Assembly (NCBI RefSeq): GCF_016918505.1
Contig: NZ_JAFFPZ010000002.1
Span: 62,001-126,000, forward strand
Direction: 5' to 3'
Source of the DNA: Desulforhopalus vacuolatus
Lineage (GTDB): Bacteria; Desulfobacterota; Desulfobulbia; Desulfobulbales; Desulfocapsaceae
Length of the DNA stretch: 64,000 nucleotides
The notes below the pieces were generated by a model. The model saw only the letters and a list, made by a program, of their open reading frames with translations, searched no databases and was not told where the DNA came from. Made by a program: the position numbers and the translations under genes. Of the stretch, positions 34,085-43,324 are shown piece by piece (the first letter of the stretch is position 1; each line of letters starts with the position of its first letter).

Positions 34085-37000
34085 ATGAAAGTATATTTAC
34101 GCAAACAACTTTTCACAGGCACACTATTGCTTTTGATTATTTTTCACAGCTCTTCAATTCTCCCTGCACCTGTCTTTGCTGAGGAATTACCAGAACATCA
34201 AACCATATTGAAATCCGCCAGTGAACTCGATTATCCACCCTTTGCGATAGTAAAACCGGATGGCACGGCAGCTGGTTTTTCAGTTGACCTGTTGACAGCA
34301 GCGATTGAAGCGGTTGGCCTGTCAGTATCCTTTAAAGTTGATTCTTGGAATATAATCAAACAGGAACTTATTGACAAAAAAATTGATGTCTTGCCTCTGA
34401 TGTCATATTCCAGGGAGCGTGATAAAGTTTATGACTTTACAGCGCCTTATTTGAGAATGAATGGGACTGTATTTATCAGAAAAGGGAATACTGAAATCCA
34501 GCACATCACGGACCTTCAAGACAAAGAGGTGCTGGTGATGGAGGGAGACACTGCTCATGAATATGTGGTGACCCACAAGCTGTCCAAAAATATTATTCCT
34601 ACTGTCTCATATGAAGATGCTTTTACTCTACTTGCATCTGGAAAACATGATGCCGTTGTCGTCCAGCAAATTGTTGGACTTCAGATGATCAAAAAACTGG
34701 GTATTGAAAATGTAGTTCCGGTTGAGCAGAAAGTGGTTGCTTCACTTAAACCGATGACCTTGAAACTTGAGGGGTTCGAACAAAAATTCTGTTTTGCTGT
34801 TCCGGAAGGTCGTCAGGAAGTGCTCACCCTGCTCAATGAGGGGTTGGCAATTATATATTTAGACGGCACATACAACACTCTTTATGACAAGTGGTTTGGT
34901 CCAATTTTACCAACGCCGACAGTTTCTCTCAGCACACTGATAAAACAAACACTTTTAATACTTGTCCCTCTTTTTCTTGTATTTACTTTGGTGGGATTGT
35001 GGTACCTGAAACGGTTAGTTAATAAGAGGACAAATCATCTTGAACTGGAAATCAAACAGCGTAAAAAAATAGAACGTGAACTCGCCGAAGCCAATACTAA
35101 ATATGTAAAAGCGCAAGAAATAGGCAAGGTGGGTAACTGGGAATACAATAACAACACAGAAGAATTTTGGGCTTCTACAGAGGCAAGAAGAATCTGTGGC
35201 TTCGATATGGATTCTGAGACACTTACCACAGAAGCAGTGGAAAGTTGTATACCAGAAAGAGAACGAGTCCACCAAGCTTTAGTTGACCTTATTGAAAGAA
35301 ATGTCCCTTACAATTTGGAATTCGACATCATAACCAGAGATACTCACCAAAGGCGAACTCTAGTGTCTATCGCTGAATTAGAAAGGGATTCCGCTGCGAA
35401 TCCAATTAGAACACGAGGTGTAATACAAGATATTTCTGCTCGTAGAAAAGTCGAAAAAGCACTGCTGGAGAGTGAGGAAAGATTGCGACTTCTGTTCGAT
35501 AACTCTCCCGTTGGAATTTGCACCGTAGATTTGCTTGGCAATTTCATTTCCACAAACCCTGCTTACGAAAAAATGCTTGGTTATTCTAGCGAAGAACTCA
35601 AAGAACTATCCTTTTTTGATGTAACCCACCCAGATTATCGGCCCAAGAACAAAGAACTTTTTCAGAACATGTTTTCTTTGAACTCAACTGGTTTCAAAAT
35701 GGAAAAAATATATGTCCGCAAGGATGGTGGTGTGATCAATGTCAGCGTGAACGCCACAGCGGTTATAGATGGTAAGGGAAACACAAGATTTGGAACCGCA
35801 TTTGTTGATGATATCACTGAAAAAAAGCAGGTGGAAGAAGCATTGCTGCAAAGTGAAGCTACCATCAGGAATAAGCTCAAAGCTATTACAGAGCCGGAAG
35901 GAGATATTGGAACCCTTGAACTTTCTGATATTATTGATACTGAGATACTACAGTCCATGATGGAGGATTTTTACCAACTCACCGGAATGTTGGGAGCCGT
36001 TCTCGATGTATCTGGAAAAATTTTGGTTGCTGTTGGATGGCAAGATATCTGTACTAAATTCCATAGATGTAATCCAGACTCCCTCATGAACTGCCTCGCA
36101 AGTGATACCATTCTCACCCAAGGTGTATCAGAAGGCACATTTAAGTCTTACAAATGTAAAAACAATATGTGGGACATTGTTACACCGATTATGGTTGGCG
36201 GCAGGCATGTTGGAAATGTTTTTATGGGCCAGTACTTACTAGAGGATGAGGAACCAGATGTTGAGTTCTTCCAAGAACAGGCCCGAAAATACGGATTCAA
36301 TACGGAAGATTACCTTGCAGCACTCGAACGGGTTCCACGTTTCAGTAAAGAAACAGTGGATGCCGGTATGCAATTCTACTCCAAACTTGCCAAGATTATT
36401 TCAACATTGAGCTTCAACAGCATCCAACAATCCAGAATGCTCACCGAGCGCAAACAGGCAGAAGAGGAAAAATTAAACCTGGAAAATCGCCTCCAGCAAT
36501 CACAAAAGATGGAATCAATCGGCACATTAGCAGGTGGTATTGCTCATGACTTTAATAATCTACTTTCAGTAATCCTTGGTTTTACTGAAATGGCAAAGGA
36601 TGATTGCCAACCAGGATCATCCATTTCCAAGGATTTAGATGAGGTGTTAGGGGCTGGCAACAGAGCAAAAAGTCTTGTTCAGCAGATACTCGCTTTCAGT
36701 CGCCAAGATGATATGGAACGTATGATCTTACAACCTGCCAGTATTGTTAAAGAAACGATTACAATGCTGCGCCCGTCATTACCAACAACTATTGAGATTG
36801 CTCAAGATATTGATGCCGTAACAGGTCTTGTTTTTGTTGACCCATCTAAGCTCAATCAAATTTTAATGAACCTCTGTACCAATGCCTTCCATGCCATGGA
36901 AGAGACTGGGGGGAAACTTGATATTTCATTAAAAGAGGTGACTCTCACCAATGAAGATCTTATACACGAACCAGATGTAACAGCTGGTACTTTTATTCAA

Positions 37001-37627
37001 TTATCAATTGGTGACTCAGGCACGGGGATAGCACCAACCGTCAAAAATAAAATTTTTGACCCATATTTCACAACAAAAGAGATCGGTAAGGGCACTGGGA
37101 TGGGCCTTTCAGTGGTTCATGGAATAGTGAAAAACTATGGCGGGTTTATCTCCCTCTACAGTGAACTTGATGAAGGAAGTGTTTTTCACGTTTTTTTACC
37201 TATCGTAGAGAAGGAGGCATTGACAGAAAATGAAATTAATGACCAGATTCCAATTGGCAGAGAGAGGATTCTTTTTATTGACGATGAAGAAATACTTACC
37301 AAAATGAGCAAAACCATGCTCGAAAAACTTGGTTACCATGTAACCGTAATAAATAACAGTCTTGAGGCTTTAGAAAATTTTCAAAACCAACCCGATAAGT
37401 TCGATATTGTTATAACTGACCAGACTATGCCCGGTATGACGGGTAGCGATCTTAGTATGAGAATGCTACAGGTTCGTCCAGATATTCCCATTATCCTTTG
37501 CACTGGCTACTCCACTATTATTTCGGAGGGAAAAGCAAAATCTATGGGCATAAAAGAATTTGCATTCAAACCACTTGCAAAAAAGGATATTGCCAAGTTG
37601 ATTCGAAAAGTTCTGGATGTCTCTTGA
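34085..37627 (+). CDS. Hybrid sensor histidine kinase: SBP-TM-PAS-PAS-PocR-HK-REC
   Basis: The roughly 1180-residue membrane kinase has a signal peptide and periplasmic SBP_bac_3 domain (about 35-275; ASELDYPPFAIVKPDGTAAG), one membrane helix (about 283-305) and two PAS domains (about 341-450, 465-580). Next comes a PocR domain with its cysteine cluster CTKFHRCNPDSLMNC (about 611-790). The kinase core shows GIAHDFNN with the phospho-His near 820, then NLCTNAFHAM and TGMGLSVVHGI. A receiver with FIDDEE and VITDQTMPGMTG closes it. PocR domains are thought to sense small hydrocarbon-type ligands. ATG 34070 is an alternative start. No output gene is adjacent. Confidence 0.9.
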   Translation: MKVYLRKQLFTGTLLLLIIFHSSSILPAPVFAEELPEHQTILKSASELDYPPFAIVKPDGTAAGFSVDLLTAAIEAVGLSVSFKVDSWNIIKQELIDKKIDVLPLMSYSRERDKVYDFTAPYLRMNGTVFIRKGNTEIQHITDLQDKEVLVMEGDTAHEYVVTHKLSKNIIPTVSYEDAFTLLASGKHDAVVVQQIVGLQMIKKLGIENVVPVEQKVVASLKPMTLKLEGFEQKFCFAVPEGRQEVLTLLNEGLAIIYLDGTYNTLYDKWFGPILPTPTVSLSTLIKQTLLILVPLFLVFTLVGLWYLKRLVNKRTNHLELEIKQRKKIERELAEANTKYVKAQEIGKVGNWEYNNNTEEFWASTEARRICGFDMDSETLTTEAVESCIPERERVHQALVDLIERNVPYNLEFDIITRDTHQRRTLVSIAELERDSAANPIRTRGVIQDISARRKVEKALLESEERLRLLFDNSPVGICTVDLLGNFISTNPAYEKMLGYSSEELKELSFFDVTHPDYRPKNKELFQNMFSLNSTGFKMEKIYVRKDGGVINVSVNATAVIDGKGNTRFGTAFVDDITEKKQVEEALLQSEATIRNKLKAITEPEGDIGTLELSDIIDTEILQSMMEDFYQLTGMLGAVLDVSGKILVAVGWQDICTKFHRCNPDSLMNCLASDTILTQGVSEGTFKSYKCKNNMWDIVTPIMVGGRHVGNVFMGQYLLEDEEPDVEFFQEQARKYGFNTEDYLAALERVPRFSKETVDAGMQFYSKLAKIISTLSFNSIQQSRMLTERKQAEEEKLNLENRLQQSQKMESIGTLAGGIAHDFNNLLSVILGFTEMAKDDCQPGSSISKDLDEVLGAGNRAKSLVQQILAFSRQDDMERMILQPASIVKETITMLRPSLPTTIEIAQDIDAVTGLVFVDPSKLNQILMNLCTNAFHAMEETGGKLDISLKEVTLTNEDLIHEPDVTAGTFIQLSIGDSGTGIAPTVKNKIFDPYFTTKEIGKGTGMGLSVVHGIVKNYGGFISLYSELDEGSVFHVFLPIVEKEALTENEINDQIPIGRERILFIDDEEILTKMSKTMLEKLGYHVTVINNSLEALENFQNQPDKFDIVITDQTMPGMTGSDLSMRMLQVRPDIPIILCTGYSTIISEGKAKSMGIKEFAFKPLAKKDIAKLIRKVLDVS

Positions 37628-37756
37628 TGTGATAATCATAAAATAATTTAATGACCGAAACTTCCGCTGAAACAGATGACGGTAGGTGTTAATATACTTT
37701 CGACTAAACGAGTTATTTTATGAAGAAGGACTGGTGTTTTTGTAACAGTCCACTCC

Positions 37757-37818
37757 AGCCAGAGACAATTCCTCCGACGAGCCCATCTTAAAGCCCATTC
37801 TTAGAATTGTCTCTGGCT
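37757..37818. repeat. 62-bp hairpin with perfect 15-bp arms
   Basis: AGCCAGAGACAATTC and GAATTGTCTCTGGCT are separated by 32 nt. It lies in the 660-bp gap between the kinase and the fic gene, where no gene is recognised. It may be a small palindromic element or the end of a lost insertion sequence. Confidence 0.6.
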
Positions 37819-38288
37819 TACGTTCTCTCTGTGTTGTCCACAATTAAACGGCCTTTTTCATCTCAATATTTAGCGTGTACTCATTGGGTTCCTCTAAACA
37901 AAGGTCCGTAAAGTGCCACAGGATTAGATCTCCATGCCACCCCTTCTGGATGCTCCCCTCGCAGCTCTAAAAGAATGTTCTTTTCCGAACAAGCAAAAGA
38001 AATATACTATGCTGAATATTTGGGAATCAAATAAAGACAGAACACCTATTCCCAAGGAGGGTATTTTTCGGAGACAAATGCCTCCGTCTAATGCGTTGTC
38101 CTTAGTCGTGAAGATCCAGTGCACTTCGGTATCCATACCTTTATGACGTTTTGAACGTGTGTTCTCTTTTTCAGGGGGCACGTTTTTCTGGCACCCCGAT
38201 TTTGACATTTCGGAGTATTGCGTTTGCATATCCTGCTGTATTTATTGTGTTTTTATGTTACATATTGACGAACAAAAATGGGTACATC

Positions 38289-39425
38289 ATGAAGGGAATA
38301 ATGACGTTTAAGTCTGGAAAATTTTACTTTAGCAAAAATGTTGATGATGCAAAAATAAACAATCTTCTCGTTCGAGCAATAGTATTAAACGAAACAGTCG
38401 TGGACCTCCCGATTTTACCAGAACTGGCAGCTGGTTTAGAACCAGGTATCATGTACAGTTCAATCTCTGGCACCGCAATGATAGAGGGTAATGCAATAAT
38501 AGAAGAAGATGTTAAAAAAATTGCTGAGGGTGAAGATCTTGTTCATTACACCAAAAAGGATAAGCAAGAAGTTAAAAATATTATTAAAGCTTATGCCTGG
38601 CTCTCAAAAGTTGAACCTTCAGATTCCCCTTTTATTTTAACAGAGAAGCTCATTAAAGAGATCCACTCTATTATTACAGATGATGTTTTTTATGATGGGG
38701 GTATTCCTGGAATGTACAGAAACGTCAAGGTACAGGTCGGAGATAAAACGCATGGTGATACGTACATGCCTCCAAAGATATTAGATGATATAAAGAATGT
38801 AATGACTTGTTTTGTTGACTGGATTAATAGCGATGAAATTTTGTCATTAAATCCCTTTATAAGGGCATCTTTGGCACATTATTACTTATGTTTAATTCAT
38901 CCGTTTGGGGATGGAAATGGGCGAACAGCTAGAATGATTGAAGTAATCCTGCTTCAATCATCAAAAATAAAATATGTTCCCAAAGAACTTTCTAACTATT
39001 ACTATCGAAATGTGGATGATTATTATATTGCATTCTCTAAAAATATTAAAGATAGAAAAGATGTCACACCTTTTATAGAGTTTACCTTGAAAGGTGTGGT
39101 TGAAAGTCTTGAAAAGATTAAAGAAAGGATTATCTTTTTTATTAGAAAATTTGCTTTGAGATATTTTTATGCGTTGGAATTAAAGAATAAGGAGATAACC
39201 AGACGGTAATTTGAACTGCTTCTGTTGTTATTGGAAAATTCGTCATTGGAAAAGTCGAGAGAAGTTTCATTGAAAGATTTATTCGAAAAACGTCCTTTCT
39301 CCTTACTTTACAATCAGGTAACAACACAAACCGCTCGTCGTGATCTGAAAAAGCTGACAGCTCGAGAATTCCTCAAAGTTTCTGAAGACAATAGATATAC
39401 CATAAATTTTAGAGCGTTGGGGTAG
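38289..39425 (+). pseudogene. Fic-domain AMP-transferase gene interrupted by an in-frame TAA
   Basis: The first 306 codons hold the full Fic core motif HPFGDGNGRTAR and an N-terminal inhibitory motif TAMIEGN, which fits self-inhibited class II Fic enzymes that attach AMP or similar groups to proteins. TAA at 39207-39209 stops translation. In the same frame the next 71 codons encode a C-terminal winged helix (LYNQVTTQTARRDLKKLTAR) usual in Fic proteins. The catalytic part could be active without the DNA-binding tail. ATG at 38289 follows a weak ribosome-binding site. Confidence 0.75.
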
Positions 39426-39461
39426 CAGTTTCTCATGGCCAGCGGACTGCATTGTTTTGGT

Positions 39462-39689
39462 TCAGCGCAAATTGGAGACTCCCCGCTGGAAGTCTTCACT
39501 GGCAAACGTGTTGCACTTATTACTTGAATCCAGCAAGGCTCTTGATATTGAAGCAATCAGACTCTTGATGCGATCTTCATCCCAAACCCAACTGCGCTGA
39601 AAATCCGGTAGCTGGAGAATCCCACGATGACAGTTTTCGAGAAGTTCATGCAAATAGTACGGGTTTGTTTTAAATGTCGATCCTGCCAT
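39462..39689 (-). pseudogene. DUF262/GmrS-like N-terminal fragment
   Basis: The first 45 or so residues (YLHELLENCHRGILQLPDFQ, then RSWVWDEDRIKSLIASIS) match the start of DUF262 proteins such as GmrSD type IV restriction enzymes and BrxU. The match stops after about 45 residues and the frame continues into unrelated sequence. The rest of a protein of 500 or more residues is missing, so this is a deletion remnant of a defence gene. Confidence 0.65.
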
Positions 39690-39841
39690 TTCTTACAACG
39701 CTCCTTTTGTTTACTCTTTGAAATACCTGCTATGTTTTGATACCAAAAATCTGATCGAGAAATGGCTGCGTTACACAAAATTCTTTACAGAGTCGTAAAG
39801 GCTGCGATGAATTGTCTTCCCATCTTTTAAGATATTATTAT

Positions 39842-39982
39842 GGGTACCTTGAATAATCTTGTATTTCGTTCATATTCGAGGCACAGGAAGAAATTTACCG
39901 CAGGTATATGATTGATATTCCGAGGATAAATTTTTTACTGTAACGAAGAAGATGGGCGAAAGACTGATTATTCAAGGTAGCC
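39842..39982. mobile_element. Family 1 MITE, copy B, 141 bp
   Basis: GGGTACCTTGAATAATCTTG and TGATTATTCAAGGTAGCC form the ends. TTAT flanks both sides. The interior matches the other copies but in the opposite orientation to copies A, C, D and E. It lies 13 bp beyond the stop of the 92-residue gene. Confidence 0.88.
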
Positions 39983-39995
39983 TTATGCTTTGGGT

Positions 39996-40274
39996 TTATT
40001 CTTTGTTCTTCCGAACAAATTGAGAAAACTTCGGTTGTATGCTGCAGAAGCCAGCCATGCAGTCACCAATAGCATTAATGGCAGCGTGTTCGTAGTCAAT
40101 CAGTGCAGCAATAACATCTGCTGTAGAGGCTCCAGCAAATTCTCCCTGTTGATCAAACCAGCTCTCATTTTTGTAAGAGAAATGTGCTTCAACAAACGTT
40201 TTTTGTTCGTCTGGTGAAAGTTCGACAAATTTTCTATCTCCACAGTCAGGAAGTGTTCCTTCATCCAGTTGCAT
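39996..40274 (-). CDS. Hypothetical protein, 92 residues
   Basis: I do not recognise this protein. It is acidic, soluble and rich in aromatic residues, with KFVELSPDEQKTFVEAHFSY and ALIDYEHAAINAIGDCMAGF. No signal peptide or membrane segment is evident. GGAG lies 8 bp before the ATG at 40274, supporting that it is a real gene. It is bracketed by MITE copy B and a family 2 element. Confidence 0.6.
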   Translation of the reverse strand: MQLDEGTLPDCGDRKFVELSPDEQKTFVEAHFSYKNESWFDQQGEFAGASTADVIAALIDYEHAAINAIGDCMAGFCSIQPKFSQFVRKNKE

Positions 40275-40307
40275 AAAGATTGTCTCCTTTTTTTAGGGGA
40301 ATGAGTA

Positions 40308-40580
40308 ATACTATTTACATTTTGTATTAACCAGAGAACGCAAAGAGTGAAGATAGAACAACAGCAATTCTCTGTTTAATTTTAAAATATTTTTTAAAGT
40401 TTTTTGCCTTTATTCGCATGTTTCGAGCTTTCCTTTGGCAAAGAGTTTTTCGCTGTTCCGTCTTTTGTTTTTCCCTGTCTCCCGTCTCCTTTCTCCTGTT
40501 TCCCGTTCCCCTGTCTTTAAATTCGCCAATAGAAAGTGAAAATGGCATTGAGTAAGGTCACAACTTAATAGGAATGGTAT
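40308..40580. repeat. Family 2 repeat element, copy 7, 273 bp with TA duplication
   Basis: It starts ATACTATTTACATTTTG, ends CTTAATAGGAATGGTAT, and TA flanks both sides (40306-40307 and 40581-40582). The interior has TTTTAAAATATTTTTTAAAG, TTTGGCAAAGAGTTTTTCGC and the CTGTCTCCCGTCTCC block. It is a well-bounded copy useful for defining the family. Confidence 0.82.
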
Positions 40581-40634
40581 TACCGTGTTTTGCCTCAGAT
40601 GGAAATGGAGAATTGCCCTGTTGGGTTCACGAGT

Positions 40635-41417
40635 TTAAAGTTTGACGGCAGAAAAGAGAAAACGGTTCACGCAGAAAAAAAATTCATTCTTCTCGCCTGA
40701 TCTGACGAAATCCGCCAGCCAGGAAACAGCCTCCTCTTCACTGACAGCTCCCTGTTCCCGGGCATAGTGTGCGACCCACTTGAGTGTATCGACTGCAAAA
40801 TTATCAGGCATATAGCTCGTGTTCAAGAGAGGAACAGGTTCCACACGAACCGCCGTGAAACCCTGCGCCCTGAGGAGCGGTGCCAATTGTACCGGCAGAT
40901 TGGGGCTTGGTACTGCATCGTCCCAGGCCGCAAACATCCGCTGGCTGAGAATTTCATCGGAGCTGTTGAGAACAACACCACGCCAATCGGTTTCCAGGAG
41001 AACAACGCGACCACCGCGCTTGAGTACACGGTGCAACTCGCCAAGGGCTTTGGAGACATCGTGTACGTACAGCAAGACCTGCACGCAAGACACCGCATCG
41101 AAGCTGTTGTCCTTCTCGGGGATTTTCTCCACTGAACCTTTTTTCAATTGAACCTGGGGAAGTTCTTTGCAGCGCCTGGCAGCGAGGGCAAGCATGTCTA
41201 AACTGTTGTCGATACCAACCACACGGCCGTTCGGTCCCACAGCGATTGCAAGTTCTTCGGTGAGAAAACCCGTTCCGCATCCTGCATCTAAAACATGCTC
41301 ATCCGGTTGAAGTACGAGCCCTGCTAACGTCTGGATGCGTTGATGCGCCATTTCCGGTGTAATGTAGTTGCGCTCGATCTTTTTCGCGGTCTTTTCATTA
41401 TACTCAATCATTCGCAT
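40635..41417 (-). CDS. SAM-dependent methyltransferase, UbiE-like
   Basis: A class I methyltransferase of about 260 residues. Motif I is HVLDAGCGTGFLTEELA, motif II GRVVGIDNSLDMLALA, then FDAVSCVQVLLYVHDV and RVLKRGGRVVLLETDWRG. The substrate is unknown. The start at 41417 (MRMIEYNEKTAKK) was chosen because the longer frame to 41513 runs into a repeated sequence shared with 52490-52570. An ATG two codons later is equally possible. Confidence 0.8.
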   Translation of the reverse strand: MRMIEYNEKTAKKIERNYITPEMAHQRIQTLAGLVLQPDEHVLDAGCGTGFLTEELAIAVGPNGRVVGIDNSLDMLALAARRCKELPQVQLKKGSVEKIPEKDNSFDAVSCVQVLLYVHDVSKALGELHRVLKRGGRVVLLETDWRGVVLNSSDEILSQRMFAAWDDAVPSPNLPVQLAPLLRAQGFTAVRVEPVPLLNTSYMPDNFAVDTLKWVAHYAREQGAVSEEEAVSWLADFVRSGEKNEFFFCVNRFLFSAVKL

Positions 41418-41499
41418 TCTCAATTTTGTTCTGGATCTTTTGCAGGGTGAACCGGAACAAAAATCGGCTGCAATTTTTGTGCTCTGCTTCCAGTATAAC

Positions 41500-41569
41500 T
41501 CAACGCTGACCAATGGATTTTAAATTTTTATCATCCTTTTTGAGGATGGTCGTGGTTTCGGACTCATAA
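41500..41569 (-). pseudogene. 3' fragment of a second YheU-like gene
   Basis: The minus strand reads SETTTILKKDDKNLKSIG, nearly the C-terminal end of the YheU-like protein at 50157-50402 (SETTTILKKEDKNLKSM). Only about 20 codons remain. The next 170 bp toward the MFS gene hold nothing I recognise. Confidence 0.6.
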
Positions 41570-41741
41570 AAGGCCTTGTACTTCTGTGCATGGTAACCTC
41601 CGGTTACGTTGTGGTGACATAACCATACCGGCATTTCACTCTTTTTCATATCACGGTGTTGTACTTATTGTACTCATCCAGTGAATCTTCTGGAATCAGT
41701 GGCTGGATTGCTCTGGAATCTGCACGATCATCAGCGATGCA

Positions 41742-43127
41742 TTAATCATTGCCGAGAAGACGCAGCTTACGGCCGTTTTTAAGGTTGGTCTCAATAGTTT
41801 CGAGTGCAACACCTTTGGTTTCCGGAGTAAACAGACCTACTAGAAAATACCCGGCGATACAGCAGAGAGCAAAAAAGAAAAACAAGACAGAACCGCCGAA
41901 ATGTTCCATGGCCGACATGGAAAACTGCACCACAATATAGGCACCTGCCCAGTTAGTCAGTGTCGTAACAGTCATCCCCATATCTCGTACTTTCAGCGGA
42001 AAAATTTCCGCACAGATTACCCAGATTATCGGGCCAAGGGAAACCGCGAAAGCTATAATATATAGAATGGTGGCAGACAACATTACTATTTCATCAACCA
42101 TCCCGAGATGATTCCCTGGAAGTATATGTTCTCTAATATGAAATATTATTCCTATTAAAATCAGGGTAATCGCCATAATTGTCAGGCCAACATACATAAT
42201 CGGTTTTCTTCCCCATTTGTCCACGTACTTAACCGCAACTATCGTAGCCATGACATTCACAAGACCTATTACAATTGTGCCTACGGCAGGATCGATGAAT
42301 CCCGCATTTTTAAAAATCATACTCGAATAATATATGACGCAGTTGATACCGCTTAACTGCTGCAGAAGTTGCAGAAAGATGCCCAAACACAGAACTTTTA
42401 TAAAATAGCCCTGTGAAATAATATGCCAGAAAGACAAGCTCTCCTGCTCATCCAGGCTTTCTTTTATAGCGGCCATTTCTTCATTGACCTCGGCTTTATC
42501 AAACCTTGTTTTCTCCAACACATCTTTGGCTTCAGCTTGTCGGTTTTTCAACATCAGCCAGCGGGGAGTTTGGGGAATAAAAAAGACAGCGACGAACATT
42601 ATGATCGCCGGGACCGCTATAACACCCAGCATCAGACGCCAGCTTTCAAAATGTTTTTCAATCAATGAATTTGATATATAGATCATAAAGATCCCGATTG
42701 TAATCATCAGCTGATACATGGAGATAAATCCTCCGCGTAATGAAGTCGGGGCAATTTCTGAAAGATACAGAGGAACACAAAATGAGGCACTTCCAACTGC
42801 CAGACCAAGGCAGAATCTGGAGAAAAACAAAATGAACTGAGAGCTGGTCAGAGCTCCCAAAGAGGTGAAAACGGCAAAAATTACGGCGGCCAGCAGAAGA
42901 GTTTTTTTTCTGCCCAGAGTGTGAGCCAGCCAGCCGCTTGCAATTGCTCCGAAAATACAACCTACAAGCATTATGCTGGCAAATGTTTCACCCTGCATGG
43001 TAGTCCAGTGGAATTCCTTTTTGATGAGTTCCAGGGAGCCATTTATAAAGCCCTGATCCAGTCCGAATAATAAGCCTCCCAATGCCGCGATTATGCATAT
43101 TATATAAACATACAGATGTCTGCTCAT
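41742..43127 (-). CDS. MFS sugar porter (XylE/GLUT family)
   Basis: A 461-residue transporter with 12 predicted helices. Sugar-porter signatures are GGLLFGLDQGFINGSLELIK, the loop GWLAHTLGRKKTLL, PLYLSEIAPTSLRGGFISMY, IPQTPRWLMLKNRQAEA, QLSGINCVIYYSSMIF and the final PETKGVALETIE. It probably imports a hexose or pentose with protons. The ATG at 43127 follows AGAGGATCGGCAA; the frame extends upstream to 43226 without support. No sugar-metabolism genes are next to it. Confidence 0.9.
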   Translation of the reverse strand: MSRHLYVYIICIIAALGGLLFGLDQGFINGSLELIKKEFHWTTMQGETFASIMLVGCIFGAIASGWLAHTLGRKKTLLLAAVIFAVFTSLGALTSSQFILFFSRFCLGLAVGSASFCVPLYLSEIAPTSLRGGFISMYQLMITIGIFMIYISNSLIEKHFESWRLMLGVIAVPAIIMFVAVFFIPQTPRWLMLKNRQAEAKDVLEKTRFDKAEVNEEMAAIKESLDEQESLSFWHIISQGYFIKVLCLGIFLQLLQQLSGINCVIYYSSMIFKNAGFIDPAVGTIVIGLVNVMATIVAVKYVDKWGRKPIMYVGLTIMAITLILIGIIFHIREHILPGNHLGMVDEIVMLSATILYIIAFAVSLGPIIWVICAEIFPLKVRDMGMTVTTLTNWAGAYIVVQFSMSAMEHFGGSVLFFFFALCCIAGYFLVGLFTPETKGVALETIETNLKNGRKLRLLGND

Positions 43128-43273
43128 TTGCCGATCCTCTGATAAATTTTTCTTTATTGAATGGTTGCGTATTCCACGACATCCGGCCACAGATCCCGTT
43201 TGAGAGTCAGGACCACATCTTAACAATCGCTTTACCCCTTACTAACCCCTCTGCTTCGAGAGAGAAAAGAAAA

Positions 43274-43317
43274 ATAGGGGACAGATGATTTAATGAAATC
43301 ATTCTGCCCCCCCCTAT
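43274..43317 (-). terminator. Likely intrinsic terminator after the duplicated-domain secreted protein
   Basis: On the minus strand an imperfect palindrome ATAGGGG...CCCCTAT encloses the arms AATGATTT and AAATCAT and is followed by TTTTTCTTTTC. It lies just past the stop at 43325. Similar GGGGACAG palindromes are also found in REP-type repeats, so it may be both. Confidence 0.6.
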
Positions 43318-43324
43318 AACATGA

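Noticed and set aside
37924-38229. 101-codon minus-strand open frame between the kinase and fic genes
   Set aside because: Composition is atypical, no family is recognised, and no ribosome-binding site is seen. It probably reflects degenerate or repeat sequence.
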